Notes: a model not told the origin generated them from the letters alone. A DNA stretch of 8,469 nucleotides from Saprospiraceae bacterium (GCA_023300835.1 JALZVB010000258.1:1-8469); one strand, 5' to 3'; counted from the stretch's first letter, positions 1-5,775 are shown. Numbers and translations: made by a program.

Positions 1-332
1 TTATTGTCTGCTCCCTCACTTGGTGTTTCATTCAGTAATCTGAATCCCTCAGACTTAAGCCTGGCCATCTCGCTTACAAGATCAGTAACACCAAATGCGA
101 TATGATGAAACCCAGGTCCTTTTTTATCAATGAATTTCTTAATAACACTGTCGTCCGAGGTCGCCTGTAATAGCTCAATCTTAGAACCGCCTATTCTGAA
201 AAAAGAAGTCAATACTTTCTGCGCTTCTACAACTTCTTGTTTATAAGGCGCTGTGTCAAATAAAGCACTAAATAATGCCTCACTTTCTTGCATGTTTTCT
301 ACCGCTATTCCTATATGTTCTATTTTCTTCAT
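1..332 (-). CDS. mce: Methylmalonyl-CoA epimerase, 3' end cut by the window edge
   Basis: This cytosolic enzyme interconverts (R)- and (S)-methylmalonyl-CoA, linking propionyl-CoA and succinyl-CoA metabolism. It belongs to the vicinal oxygen chelate (glyoxalase-like) fold. The reading frame starts with ATG at 332 and gives 110 complete codons before the window ends; family members are about 130-135 residues, so roughly 25 C-terminal residues lie outside. Visible family landmarks are the N-terminal KIEHIGIAV with metal-ligand candidate H6, SKIELL with E53, and GPGFHHIAFGV with H76/H77. The run ending SEGADN leads into the expected C-terminal strand; the last metal-ligand glutamate must lie outside the window. 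The gene is divergent from the tlpA-like gene. Identity rests on motifs only but is very characteristic. Confidence 0.93.
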   Translation of the reverse strand, partial: MKKIEHIGIAVENMQESEALFSALFDTAPYKQEVVEAQKVLTSFFRIGGSKIELLQATSDDSVIKKFIDKKGPGFHHIAFGVTDLVSEMARLKSEGFRLLNETPSEGADN

Positions 333-407
333 TCTTAAAGTTTTGTTATTACAAATGTCTATAAATTTAACGTTGGTTATGCCTTAGGCACGGGTAAATA
401 ATAAGTA

Positions 408-437
408 CCGTGTTCAACATGGGTTTTTAGTCAAAAA
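408..437. repeat. Short intergenic repeat, copy A
   Basis: This 30-base stretch nearly matches 3267-3298. On the plus strand both read C-Y-GTGTTC, then ATGGGTTTTTAG, then GTCAAAAA or TCAAAAA, and differ by small indels (CA in copy B against AACA here, and an extra CAG in copy B). It lies about 75-105 bases upstream of mce, just as copy B lies upstream of hsp20. It could be a shared upstream control sequence or a dispersed intergenic repeat; the sequence alone cannot decide. Confidence 0.45.
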
Positions 438-454
438 AAGGCTGAAAACACAGG

Positions 455-468
455 GATAGCCTGCTATC
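455..468. promoter_or_regulatory. Perfect dyad GATAGC-CT-GCTATC between divergent genes
   Basis: Six-base arms are separated by two bases, midway between the divergent mce and tlpA-like genes. The spacer is too short for a good RNA hairpin, so if functional it would act as a protein-binding dyad. No known operator consensus is recognised, and chance is possible. The rest of the 275-base intergenic region holds copy A of a short repeat and no convincing reading frame. Confidence 0.2.
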
Positions 469-607
469 ACAAGCTCGTTTAACCAAGTCATGGCGGAAAG
501 GTACCAGTCATAAATCGGGCAGTTTTTTTTTAACCCATACCCACAGTCCGATTGCGGATAATATTTATTAGAATAAAAACCTACCTTAGACTTTTAAACC
601 ATATTGT

Positions 608-1135
608 ATGCGCAAGATATTCAATCTCCTAATAATAGTATTAGTTACAGCCTATCTCATCTTTAAATTTATGTGGTCGCCTCAACATAAAACAGGGTCT
701 ACGGCACCAGATTTTAAGGCGGAACTTATCGATGGTTCAGCATTTGAATTATCTGACCTTCGTGGCAATTATGTGTTGCTAGATTTCTGGGGTTCTTGGT
801 GTCCACCTTGTAGGAGAGATAACATAGGTTTAACGAAGCTATACGATGAGTTTAAAGACAAATCATTTGCAACAGCTAAGGGGTTTGAAATAGTAAGTAT
901 TGCGCTAGAGAAGAATGACAAGACTTGGAAAAAAGCAGCAGAAAAGGATGGCTTTAATTGGCCTTACCAGATTGTTCAAAAAGCCAAATTGGTTATGACC
1001 TCTCCACTCGCATTAAAGTATAATGTAACCAACTTACCTTCCAAGTTTCTGATTGATCCTGATGGAAATGTAATCGGAGCCAACCTCAGTTACGAAGAAT
1101 TGAAAAAGGTATTGGCAGAGAATTTAGGTAAATAA
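608..1135 (+). CDS. Membrane-anchored TlpA/ResA-like thioredoxin-fold protein
   Basis: This 175-residue protein is likely a thiol-disulfide oxidoreductase facing the periplasm. Residues 5-22 form one hydrophobic segment after MRK, an uncleaved anchor or signal. The thioredoxin/AhpC-TSA domain follows: APDF at 33-36, the active site WCPPC at 64-68 (C65 and C68), and the cis-proline loop NLPSKF with P144. The insertion between the second strand and helix typical of TlpA/ResA proteins is present. Family roles include reducing apocytochrome c or keeping envelope proteins reduced; the partner here cannot be inferred because the neighbours are unrelated. ATG at 608 is the natural start since the hydrophobic anchor begins there. 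No strong terminator follows; a 4-bp GGTC/GACC stem at 1140-1156 lacks a T-tract. Confidence 0.9.
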   Translation: MRKIFNLLIIVLVTAYLIFKFMWSPQHKTGSTAPDFKAELIDGSAFELSDLRGNYVLLDFWGSWCPPCRRDNIGLTKLYDEFKDKSFATAKGFEIVSIALEKNDKTWKKAAEKDGFNWPYQIVQKAKLVMTSPLALKYNVTNLPSKFLIDPDGNVIGANLSYEELKKVLAENLGK

Positions 1136-1167
1136 ATAAGGTCCTCTTATAAGACCATAACAGTTTT

Positions 1168-1446
1168 CTAATTTAAGCTATTGACATCACCTTTGTTTGC
1201 TAGTTGGAAAATCATTTCTGATAGAGGAAAGCCATTTATAGTTCACTGAAAGGCTTCAGCCTGTACCCCATTTATGTAGATTTTTCTGCCTGATGAATAA
1301 GGGTTGTCCTTATATATTCCTAGAATTACTTTTCTGAATTCTATAAGCTCTATACCATTCACTTTACCGTCAGAATTAATATCTGCATTTTCTAATATAC
1401 ATTCTGATTCTAACTTATTATAGTTAGAATGTGCTGATGTATGGAA
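1168..1446 (-). pseudogene. Relic of a dockerin-like EF-hand surface-protein module
   Basis: Reading the minus strand from 1446 gives an open frame without a start codon. It contains the loop DINSDGKVNGIE (bases 1383-1348) followed by LIEFRKVILGIY. D1, N3, D5, N9 and E12 of this loop match calcium-binding dockerin/EF-hand repeats. The frame meets TGA at 1245-1243, then continues in phase for 24 codons through KGDVNSLN to TAG at 1170-1168. In Saprospiria-type secreted proteins an 'ADxNxDGKVxxxDLxxLRxxILGI' segment is commonly followed by a 'KxGDVN' segment, so both pieces seem to be one decayed module. An in-frame TGA lies just upstream at 1449-1447, and no start codon or signal peptide is attached. 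It is best read as the degraded 3' end of a large adhesin or secreted-protein gene. The calcium-loop identification is firm; the original gene is unknown. Confidence 0.6.
1407..1430. repeat. 8-bp perfect inverted repeat ATTCTAAC...GTTAGAAT
   Basis: Two perfect 8-base arms flank the 8-base spacer TTATTATA, about 100 bases upstream of the beta-barrel gene start and inside the 5' part of the dockerin relic. It could be an operator or a weak hairpin. There is no T-tract after it on either strand, so a terminator is unlikely. Function is unassigned. Confidence 0.3.
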
Positions 1447-1529
1447 TCATATGGCTGAAAAAAATCTGTAAACTAGGCATCAAAAAAAATAGTAACTTAG
1501 TATTAATTATAGAACTCAACCTTAAGGTC

Positions 1530-2174
1530 ATGATTAAGAAATCAGTAGTATTTATATTTCTTGCATTCTTCACAAATTGTCTACTTAGTCAATATAGTAT
1601 AGGCCTAAAAATTGGAGTAACTAATTCAAATATGAATTTCTTTTTTGATGAAGATAAGTTGCAAGGCCTTGGAGGCATAACTCAACCAGAGGCATCTGTA
1701 TTTGCTAAAGCTCATTTAGGGAAACAATTTGCCATTACAACAAACGTGTCTTATTTTTCAAAAGGAATTGATTTTCCTGAAATAGAATCTTGGGAGATGA
1801 ATTCCATTGAGTTAAGCTATACACTTAACTATACTAAGGAAATAGATAAAATTCATATATCCCCTTTTGCAGGATTTTCATTGAGTCACCTCATTAACTG
1901 GTACGAGGAACTTCCTAACGGTGATAGAAGAGAAAGAGATATAAGTGATCCAGCTTTAAATAGACAAGAGTTGTCATTGCCATTTGGAATAGAGCTAGGT
2001 TATATTTTTGATAACATAACTGTTTTTACAGAGTTGAAATTTAGAAGACCTATTACTAACTTGATTGACGATGAGCCAACAGAAGATTTTTCAATATCTG
2101 CTTCCAACAAATCAGTTGGCCTATCTTTAGGACTAGCTTATAGATTTTCTAAAAAAGAGACAATAGCAGAGTAG
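1530..2174 (+). CDS. Outer-membrane beta-barrel protein, PorT-like/OMP_b-brl type
   Basis: The preferred product is 214 residues from ATG at 1530: AAGG lies just upstream, and the protein then begins MIKKSVVFIF, a clean signal peptide (residues 1 to about 20, ending LLSQ). The frame stays open upstream to 1431, but a start there would put 33 unrelated residues before the signal peptide. The mature part shows alternating amphipathic strands (IGLKIGV, FAITTNVSYFSKG, SIELSYTLNYTKE, HISPFAGFSLSHL, LSLPFGIELGYIF, NITVFTELKFRRP). It ends in VGLSLGLAYRF, a typical last strand with an aromatic residue. The size suits a small eight-stranded barrel of the kind abundant in Bacteroidota. Ligand and role are unknown. 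The gene converges with the GreA-like gene, stops 28 bases apart. Confidence 0.8.
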   Translation: MIKKSVVFIFLAFFTNCLLSQYSIGLKIGVTNSNMNFFFDEDKLQGLGGITQPEASVFAKAHLGKQFAITTNVSYFSKGIDFPEIESWEMNSIELSYTLNYTKEIDKIHISPFAGFSLSHLINWYEELPNGDRRERDISDPALNRQELSLPFGIELGYIFDNITVFTELKFRRPITNLIDDEPTEDFSISASNKSVGLSLGLAYRFSKKETIAE

Positions 2175-2176
2175 GA

Positions 2177-2204
2177 GATATAGAAGTGCAAGGCGATCTA
2201 TATC
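2177..2204. terminator. Possible bidirectional stem between convergent genes
   Basis: GATATAGA (2177-2184) and TCTATATC (2197-2204) form a perfect 8-bp stem with a 12-base loop. The stem sits in the short gap between the convergent beta-barrel and GreA-like genes and overlaps the stop codon of the latter. It is AT-rich and has no T-run on either side, so termination is only a positional guess. Confidence 0.3.
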
Positions 2205-2652
2205 ACTCCACATCAAGCACCTTACCTGTCTTACCATTAAAAGAAAAAATATCACCTTTTTGTTTGCCTATTAATAGTTTTCCGATTGGAGAAACTGCTG
2301 AGATAGCGTAATAAATACCTCCATCAATAATAATCTTTCCTAAGCCAACAGATATGAAATAGTTAAGCTGGTCTGTGTGGACAAGAGCACCTGTTCGTAT
2401 AATTTCCTGATGTGTTAGATTGGTCTGTAATAGATTGTTTTCCAGTTGACGATTCTTAATGATGACAGATTTCATTCTGTCCTGTTGTGCTTGCAACATC
2501 GCTCTTGATGTTTCAAACTTATCTCCGGCGCTACTTTTGGTTTCATTCGCCATAGACTCCTGTGATGACTTTAGGGCCAATTCTGCGTTAGTTATGCGGT
2601 CATGAATCATATTGATACAACTGTCGTAAATCTTTTGCTTGAGGTTGATCAT
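2203..2652 (-). CDS. GreA/GreB-family transcription elongation factor-like protein
   Basis: The product is 149 residues, slightly shorter than classical GreA (about 158). The N-terminal half (residues 1 to about 75) is charged, helical and coiled-coil-like. At its turn, GDKFET places D44 and E47 where GreA has the acidic tip pair (GDLKEN) that reaches the RNA polymerase active site and stimulates cleavage of backtracked RNA. The C-terminal half carries the FKBP-like Gre domain signature SPIGKLLIGKQKGDIFSFNG, matching the GreA 'SPLGKALLGKKVGD' motif. A likely role is binding RNA polymerase in the secondary channel. Such divergent Bacteroidota members have sometimes been labelled 3-oxoacyl-ACP synthase, which nothing here supports. 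The start is ATG at 2652; the gene sits downstream of the hsp20 terminator, so it is probably transcribed separately. Confidence 0.85.
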   Translation of the reverse strand: MINLKQKIYDSCINMIHDRITNAELALKSSQESMANETKSSAGDKFETSRAMLQAQQDRMKSVIIKNRQLENNLLQTNLTHQEIIRTGALVHTDQLNYFISVGLGKIIIDGGIYYAISAVSPIGKLLIGKQKGDIFSFNGKTGKVLDVE

Positions 2653-2705
2653 GTTAGCTTTGTGAAATGGGTTAGCGTTATATGTGGCAATTTACATTTT
2701 TTAAT

Positions 2706-2742
2706 AAAAAAAGGCCGAAGACCCATAAATGGGTTTCCGACC
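2706..2742 (-). terminator. Rho-independent terminator of hsp20
   Basis: Read on the minus strand, a stem of about 13 pairs (GGTCGGAAACCCA with TGGGTCTTCGGCC, one mismatch and two G-T wobbles) closes a TTTA loop and is followed by seven T residues. It begins 39 bases after the hsp20 stop. It is the clearest terminator in the window and separates hsp20 from the GreA-like gene. Confidence 0.88.
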
Positions 2743-2781
2743 TCATGCCTGTTACGTTATACCGAACGCTTATAAATTGTT

Positions 2782-3213
2782 TTAGCTTATAGCTATTGTT
2801 CTTGGCGCCTTGTCTTTGGCAATTTCTTTTTTCTCTAAGTTAATGGTTAATATGCCATTTTCGTATCCCGCGTCTATTTTAGTCGTATCTATTTTGTCCG
2901 ACAGATGGAATGTTCTTGTAAAGGCGTTGTAATTAAATTCTCTCCTTGTGTATTTAGGAGAATCGCCTTCTTTTCCTTTCTCTTGAGATACTTTGACAAT
3001 CAATTGGTCCTTGTTGATCTGTATGTCAAATGCTTCCTTAGACAATCCAGGCGCAGCTATTTTTAGCGAGTAAGCAGAATCACTCTCTATGACATTAGAA
3101 GCAGGCCTAGTCGATGAAAACTCATGAGCTAGATCTCCCAATCCTTTGGAAAGTATATTGTCAATAGTGTGCGCAATTGTAGCTGTAGGTCTGTTGAATT
3201 TTATTCTATTCAT
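2782..3213 (-). CDS. Small heat-shock protein, Hsp20/alpha-crystallin family
   Basis: This 143-residue cytosolic holdase would bind unfolding proteins without ATP. The short N-terminal arm is residues 1 to about 38. The alpha-crystallin domain covers about 39-130 and shows SNVIESDSAYSLKIAAPGL, then FTRTFHLSDKI, and the signature AGYENGILTINLEKK. The C-terminal tail ends RTIAIS, where I140-A141-I142 is the IXI motif that docks into a neighbouring subunit during oligomer assembly. Start ATG at 3213 follows an A-rich leader without a Shine-Dalgarno, as is usual in Bacteroidota. It is monocistronic: a strong terminator follows, and more than 400 bases without a likely gene lie upstream. No CIRCE-like repeat or clear heat-shock promoter was seen; a short repeat shared with the mce upstream region lies 54-85 bases before the start. 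Confidence 0.95.
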   Translation of the reverse strand: MNRIKFNRPTATIAHTIDNILSKGLGDLAHEFSSTRPASNVIESDSAYSLKIAAPGLSKEAFDIQINKDQLIVKVSQEKGKEGDSPKYTRREFNYNAFTRTFHLSDKIDTTKIDAGYENGILTINLEKKEIAKDKAPRTIAIS

Positions 3214-3266
3214 TGTTATAATTTTTTTGCTTTTAAAATTGTGAATTATACCAGTGAGAGATCAAT

Positions 3267-3298
3267 CTGTGTTCCAATGGGTTTTTAGCAGTCAAAAA
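3267..3298. repeat. Short intergenic repeat, copy B
   Basis: This matches 408-437: CTGTGTTCCA, ATGGGTTTTTAG and GTCAAAAA in the same order, with small indels. It lies 54-85 bases upstream of hsp20. A partial echo, CATGGTTTTTAGC, occurs at 3773-3785. The nature of the repeat is unresolved: shared promoter region or dispersed intergenic repeat. Confidence 0.45.
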
Positions 3299-3467
3299 TG
3301 GTAGAGAACTCGAAAAAGAATGTCAATTTGGCACTACAAAGTAAAAACGAGTGACACAATGGCCGCTTATTGTTGTTTTAGCCTTTCTATTTATATTTGA
3401 GACCTTTAATATGAGTCAAGTAAGATGATTCAGTGGACAGATGTTTTTACTAAGTTCACTTATTATA

Positions 3468-3689
3468 CCATTTGCACTTTAAGATGCCGCATAAGATTTT
3501 AAGAAGAATTTGCTAAGATCAAGGCATGAGCGAAAGATTCGTTGCAACGAATCGAGTACGAAAGTGCTCGAATTGAGAGAACCACGAAAGTGGGTGGGCC
3601 AGCCAATAGCCTTAGTTATGGCGAGTATTTTTAACGCTGAGATTAACGGATTCAATTGAAATATATGCGACGTTCTAAGGTTCAAGTGG
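3468..3689. mobile_element. Probable 222-bp MITE-like non-autonomous element
   Basis: The ends are imperfect inverted repeats: 3468-3493 (CCATTTGCACTTTAAG...) against the complement of 3689-3664 (CCACTTGAACCTTAGA...), 19 of 26 bases matching by hand count. The outermost CCA, an internal TTG and the inner CGCATA are preserved. Directly outside, TATTATA occurs in direct orientation at 3461-3467 and 3690-3696, as a 7-bp target-site duplication would. The inner part is 50% G+C over 3531-3600 (hand count), richer than its AT-rich surroundings. No transposase motif is present. A 68-codon minus-strand frame and a startless plus-strand frame both cross the element without recognisable domains, so I treat both as incidental. 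It would have to be moved by an enzyme encoded elsewhere. The TSD and TIRs argue for transposition, but the AT-rich target makes a 7-bp repeat weaker evidence. Confidence 0.6.
3531..3594 (+). other. Tandem hairpin cluster with GAAA tetraloops inside the element
   Basis: Three structures follow one another. GATTCGTTGCAACGAATC (3536-3553) is a perfect 18-bp palindrome. CGAGTAC-GAAA-GTGCTCG (3553-3570) is a 7-bp stem with one G-T wobble, extendable by T3552-A3571. CCAC-GAAA-GTGG (3582-3593) is a 4-bp stem. Two loops are GAAA, a stable GNRA tetraloop, but only when the plus strand is transcribed; the minus strand would carry TTTC. CGAAAG occurs three times (3531, 3559, 3585) and ACGAAAGTG twice. 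This suggests selection on a structured RNA or single-stranded DNA form. No known RNA family is recognised. Confidence 0.45.
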
Positions 3690-3691
3690 TA

Positions 3692-3775
3692 TTATATTAT
3701 TTCTTGGGCTACAAGACCGCTGCATATAAGCAATACCGATATAATTATACTTAGAACTATGCTACTACTTTTCAT
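3692..3775 (-). pseudogene. Orphan signal-peptide stub next to the MITE-like element
   Basis: From ATG at 3775, preceded by the A-rich GCTAAAAACC, the minus strand encodes 27 residues. They comprise MKSSS, a long hydrophobic core (IVLSIIISVLLICSGL) and VAQE, a typical Bacteroidota signal peptide with probable cleavage near VA-Q. TAA follows at 3694-3692, inside the putative target-site duplication, and the element begins two bases later. Removing the element and one TATTATA copy does not restore a long frame, because the in-frame TAA lies in the target itself. The stub is therefore either a relic already broken before insertion, or decayed since. It is co-directional with gldE and about 100 bases after it, where a partner gene might be expected. 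Confidence 0.4.
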
Positions 3776-3876
3776 GGTTTTTAGCGTTTGTGCAGATAAT
3801 GAACCATTTTTTTAGATTTCAACAGATAAGATATAATAATATGAAATTCATAATTATAAAATTAAAACATATCCTT

Positions 3877-5265
3877 CTACAACAACGTTACATGAATCTT
3901 CTCAATCCGACGTTTATTGACTTGTACAATTTTAAACCTGAATTGTCCGATTGTGATCTCTTTATCCTTTTTAGGAATGCGGCCCATGTGATGTAGGATT
4001 AAACCAGCAAGAGAGTCTGCTTCGTCTTTGAAGGCATCAAAAGTTGTATTGTCAGCATTTATAATTCTACTGACATCTGGTAATAGTGTTTTACCCTCAA
4101 AGATATAGTTAGAGTCATTGATCTTTATAAAATCTACCTCTTCGTCATCATCAAATTCATCTTTGATTTCACCTATAACTTCTTCAAATATATCTTCCAA
4201 CGTTACTAATCCTGCACTACCACCGAACTCATCCACAACGATGGCCATGTGTACTCTCTTCTTCTGGAACTCCTTCAATACATCATCTATTTTTTTGGAC
4301 TCTGGGACGTAGATAATTCTTTCTCTAATAAATTGTTGCCAATGGAAGCTTTCGTCTTGATCCGAGTAACCCAGTAGATCCTTAGCATATAGAATACCTA
4401 CAACTTTATCAAAATCCTCTTCGTAGATAGGAATCCGAGAGAATCCACTTTCGCGGATCATTGTCATAAGTTCTATGAACGTGGCTGTGATCTCTAGAGC
4501 AATTACATCGACCCTAGATTTCATAATTTGCTTAGCAGAAACATTACCGAACTTAATTATTCCTCTCAGCAGGTCTGCATCCTCCGATGTGTCATTATCT
4601 ACTGTGAGTTGTATGGCTTTATCTAGATTTTCTTTACTAGATTCATCTAGGCCAGCACGACTATATATAAACTGCGACTCCATCTTAGAGGACCAATTAA
4701 CGAGAAGCCTACTGAATGGGTATAATAGTGTCGATAGTAATGTCATAGGTCTAGCCATCAACTTAGAGAACCAGTTGTTGTTAAGATTGGCGTATATCTT
4801 AGGCGCAATCTCACCAAATAAGACCAATAAGAACGTAACACCAACGGTTGTAATAAGAAAGCTGAAAACTCTACCTATCGTTTCTGGCTCAAACGGCAAA
4901 TATGCTGATACAGAGACACCTAGATTGGTAAAAACGGATTCTCCGAGCATATTCCTAATAAGGAAATCAGAGATAATTACAATGGCAATATTGATAAAGT
5001 TATTACTTATCAATATTGTAGCCAGCAGCCTACGTGGCTTATTACGCAGCCTCAAGACGAGTTTATTAATAGGAGTCTCTTCTTTTTCTAGATTGTCAAT
5101 ATCATTAGGTGATAATGAAAAGAAAGCGACCTCTGATCCAGAAACCAATGCCGATAACACTAATAATACGATCAGAAAAATAACAGCTGCCGCTATGCCA
5201 CCTGTTGAGAGGAGAAAAAGGTTTAATGGTAAAAACAATAATAAACTCGGGGGGTCTGGGTCCAC
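3877..5265 (-). CDS. gldE: GldE-type CNNM/CBS-domain membrane protein
   Basis: This 462-residue inner-membrane protein belongs to the CNNM/CorC-like family; Bacteroidota members next to ssb are called GldE, tied to gliding motility and type IX secretion. The DUF21/CNNM region (about 24-205) has hydrophobic segments near 24-44, 80-100, 132-152 and 168-190, plus the family motifs SGSEVAFFSLSP (42-53) and GEIAPK (151-156). CBS domain 1 is at about 245-300, CBS domain 2 at about 310-365 with VDEFGGSAGLVTLEDI, and a CorC/HlyC C-terminal domain at about 380-460. The start is GTG at 5265: an in-frame TAA lies just upstream and no ATG precedes the first membrane segment. It begins 27 bases after the ssb stop, so co-transcription is likely. 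Direct ion transport is unproven for GldE; a plain CorC-like transporter role is the alternative. Confidence 0.9.
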   Translation of the reverse strand: MDPDPPSLLLFLPLNLFLLSTGGIAAAVIFLIVLLVLSALVSGSEVAFFSLSPNDIDNLEKEETPINKLVLRLRNKPRRLLATILISNNFINIAIVIISDFLIRNMLGESVFTNLGVSVSAYLPFEPETIGRVFSFLITTVGVTFLLVLFGEIAPKIYANLNNNWFSKLMARPMTLLSTLLYPFSRLLVNWSSKMESQFIYSRAGLDESSKENLDKAIQLTVDNDTSEDADLLRGIIKFGNVSAKQIMKSRVDVIALEITATFIELMTMIRESGFSRIPIYEEDFDKVVGILYAKDLLGYSDQDESFHWQQFIRERIIYVPESKKIDDVLKEFQKKRVHMAIVVDEFGGSAGLVTLEDIFEEVIGEIKDEFDDDEEVDFIKINDSNYIFEGKTLLPDVSRIINADNTTFDAFKDEADSLAGLILHHMGRIPKKDKEITIGQFRFKIVQVNKRRIEKIHVTLL

Positions 5266-5292
5266 AGTTTTATTTTCTTAATGATTTTTTTG

Positions 5293-5775
5293 TTAAAAAG
5301 GAAGATCGTCTTCTTCTACTACAGGCATGTTACTAGACGTACTGGTAGTTGTTGGTGTAGCCTCAGTTTTTATCGGTGTTGGAGCCACATTCTTAGTAGA
5401 AGGGTATTCATCTCCAGCACTAGGAAAACCACCACCACTGCCAGAACTTTCTCTTTTATCTAGTGACCTTAGCATAAGGGCTACAACATCTGTGTTATAT
5501 CTGTCATTACCGTTCTGATCTTGCCATTTACGTGTAGTAAGTTTGCCTTCCACATACACCATAGAGCCTTTTTTGAGGTTTCTTTCGGCACTTTGGGCAA
5601 GGTTTCTCCATGCAACGACATTATGCCATTCTGTAATAGATTGCCATTCTCCAGCTTTATCCTTGTAGTTTTCATTAGTTGCAACTGAAAACTTAGCTAC
5701 AGATGCACCATTTTCCAAAACTCTTACCTCTGGATCTTTACCTAAATGCCCTACTAGGGTTACCTTATTTATCAT
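5293..5775 (-). CDS. ssb: Single-stranded DNA-binding protein
   Basis: This 160-residue protein coats single-stranded DNA during replication, recombination and repair. The OB fold covers 1 to about 108, opening MINKVTLVGHLGKDPEVR, with the aromatic DNA-stacking candidates W44, W50 and W56 and the strand VYVEGKLTTRKW. A Gly/Ser/Thr/Pro-rich disordered linker (about 109-150) leads to the acidic tip EEDDLPF (154-160), which docks partner proteins such as those at the replication fork. Length and tip are complete. ATG at 5775 lacks a Shine-Dalgarno. Its 211-base leader separates it from mutY and contains a promoter-like -7 motif and two small hairpins, so it probably has its own promoter while also heading the ssb-gldE pair. 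Confidence 0.97.
   Translation of the reverse strand: MINKVTLVGHLGKDPEVRVLENGASVAKFSVATNENYKDKAGEWQSITEWHNVVAWRNLAQSAERNLKKGSMVYVEGKLTTRKWQDQNGNDRYNTDVVALMLRSLDKRESSGSGGGFPSAGDEYPSTKNVAPTPIKTEATPTTTSTSSNMPVVEEDDLPF

Larger units (their letters stand above)
3214..3876. other. Long gene-poor gap between hsp20 and gldE
   Basis: From left to right: the hsp20 leader with repeat copy B (3267-3298); about 160 AT-rich bases without recognisable content (3299-3460); a miniature-transposon-like element with direct-repeat flanks (3461-3696); an orphan signal-peptide stub on the minus strand (3692-3775); and about 100 AT-rich bases downstream of gldE with no clear terminator. The ATGAAATTCAT palindrome at 3841-3851 has no usable loop. 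Confidence 0.7.

Noticed and set aside
431..462. Minus-strand terminator-like AGGCT...AGCCT stem followed by seven T residues
   Set aside because: Only 5 bp with a 14-base loop, and no minus-strand gene lies upstream for it to terminate.
1140..1156. GGTC/GACC stem after the tlpA-like gene
   Set aside because: Four base pairs with no T-tract; too weak to call a terminator.
1431..1529. Upstream extension of the beta-barrel reading frame by 33 codons
   Set aside because: It would place unrelated residues before a clear signal peptide that starts at ATG 1530 with AAGG in front, and it overlaps the 5' end of the antisense dockerin relic.
3325..3345. TTGGCAC resembling half of a sigma-54 promoter
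   Set aside because: The required GC-containing downstream half at the correct spacing is absent, and the motif points away from hsp20.
3479..3685. 68-codon minus-strand frame inside the MITE-like element
   Set aside because: It starts and ends within the terminal inverted repeats, runs through the hairpins and shows no recognisable domain. The opposite strand is open over much of the same stretch, so openness is not evidence of coding.
3790..3996. 68-codon plus-strand frame at the 3' end of gldE
   Set aside because: It overlaps the gldE C-terminal domain antisense and has no recognisable features.
4475..5281. 268-codon plus-strand frame antisense to gldE
   Set aside because: Shadow of gldE: Ser/Leu-rich composition, no domain, and fully overlapped by a well-supported CNNM/CBS gene.
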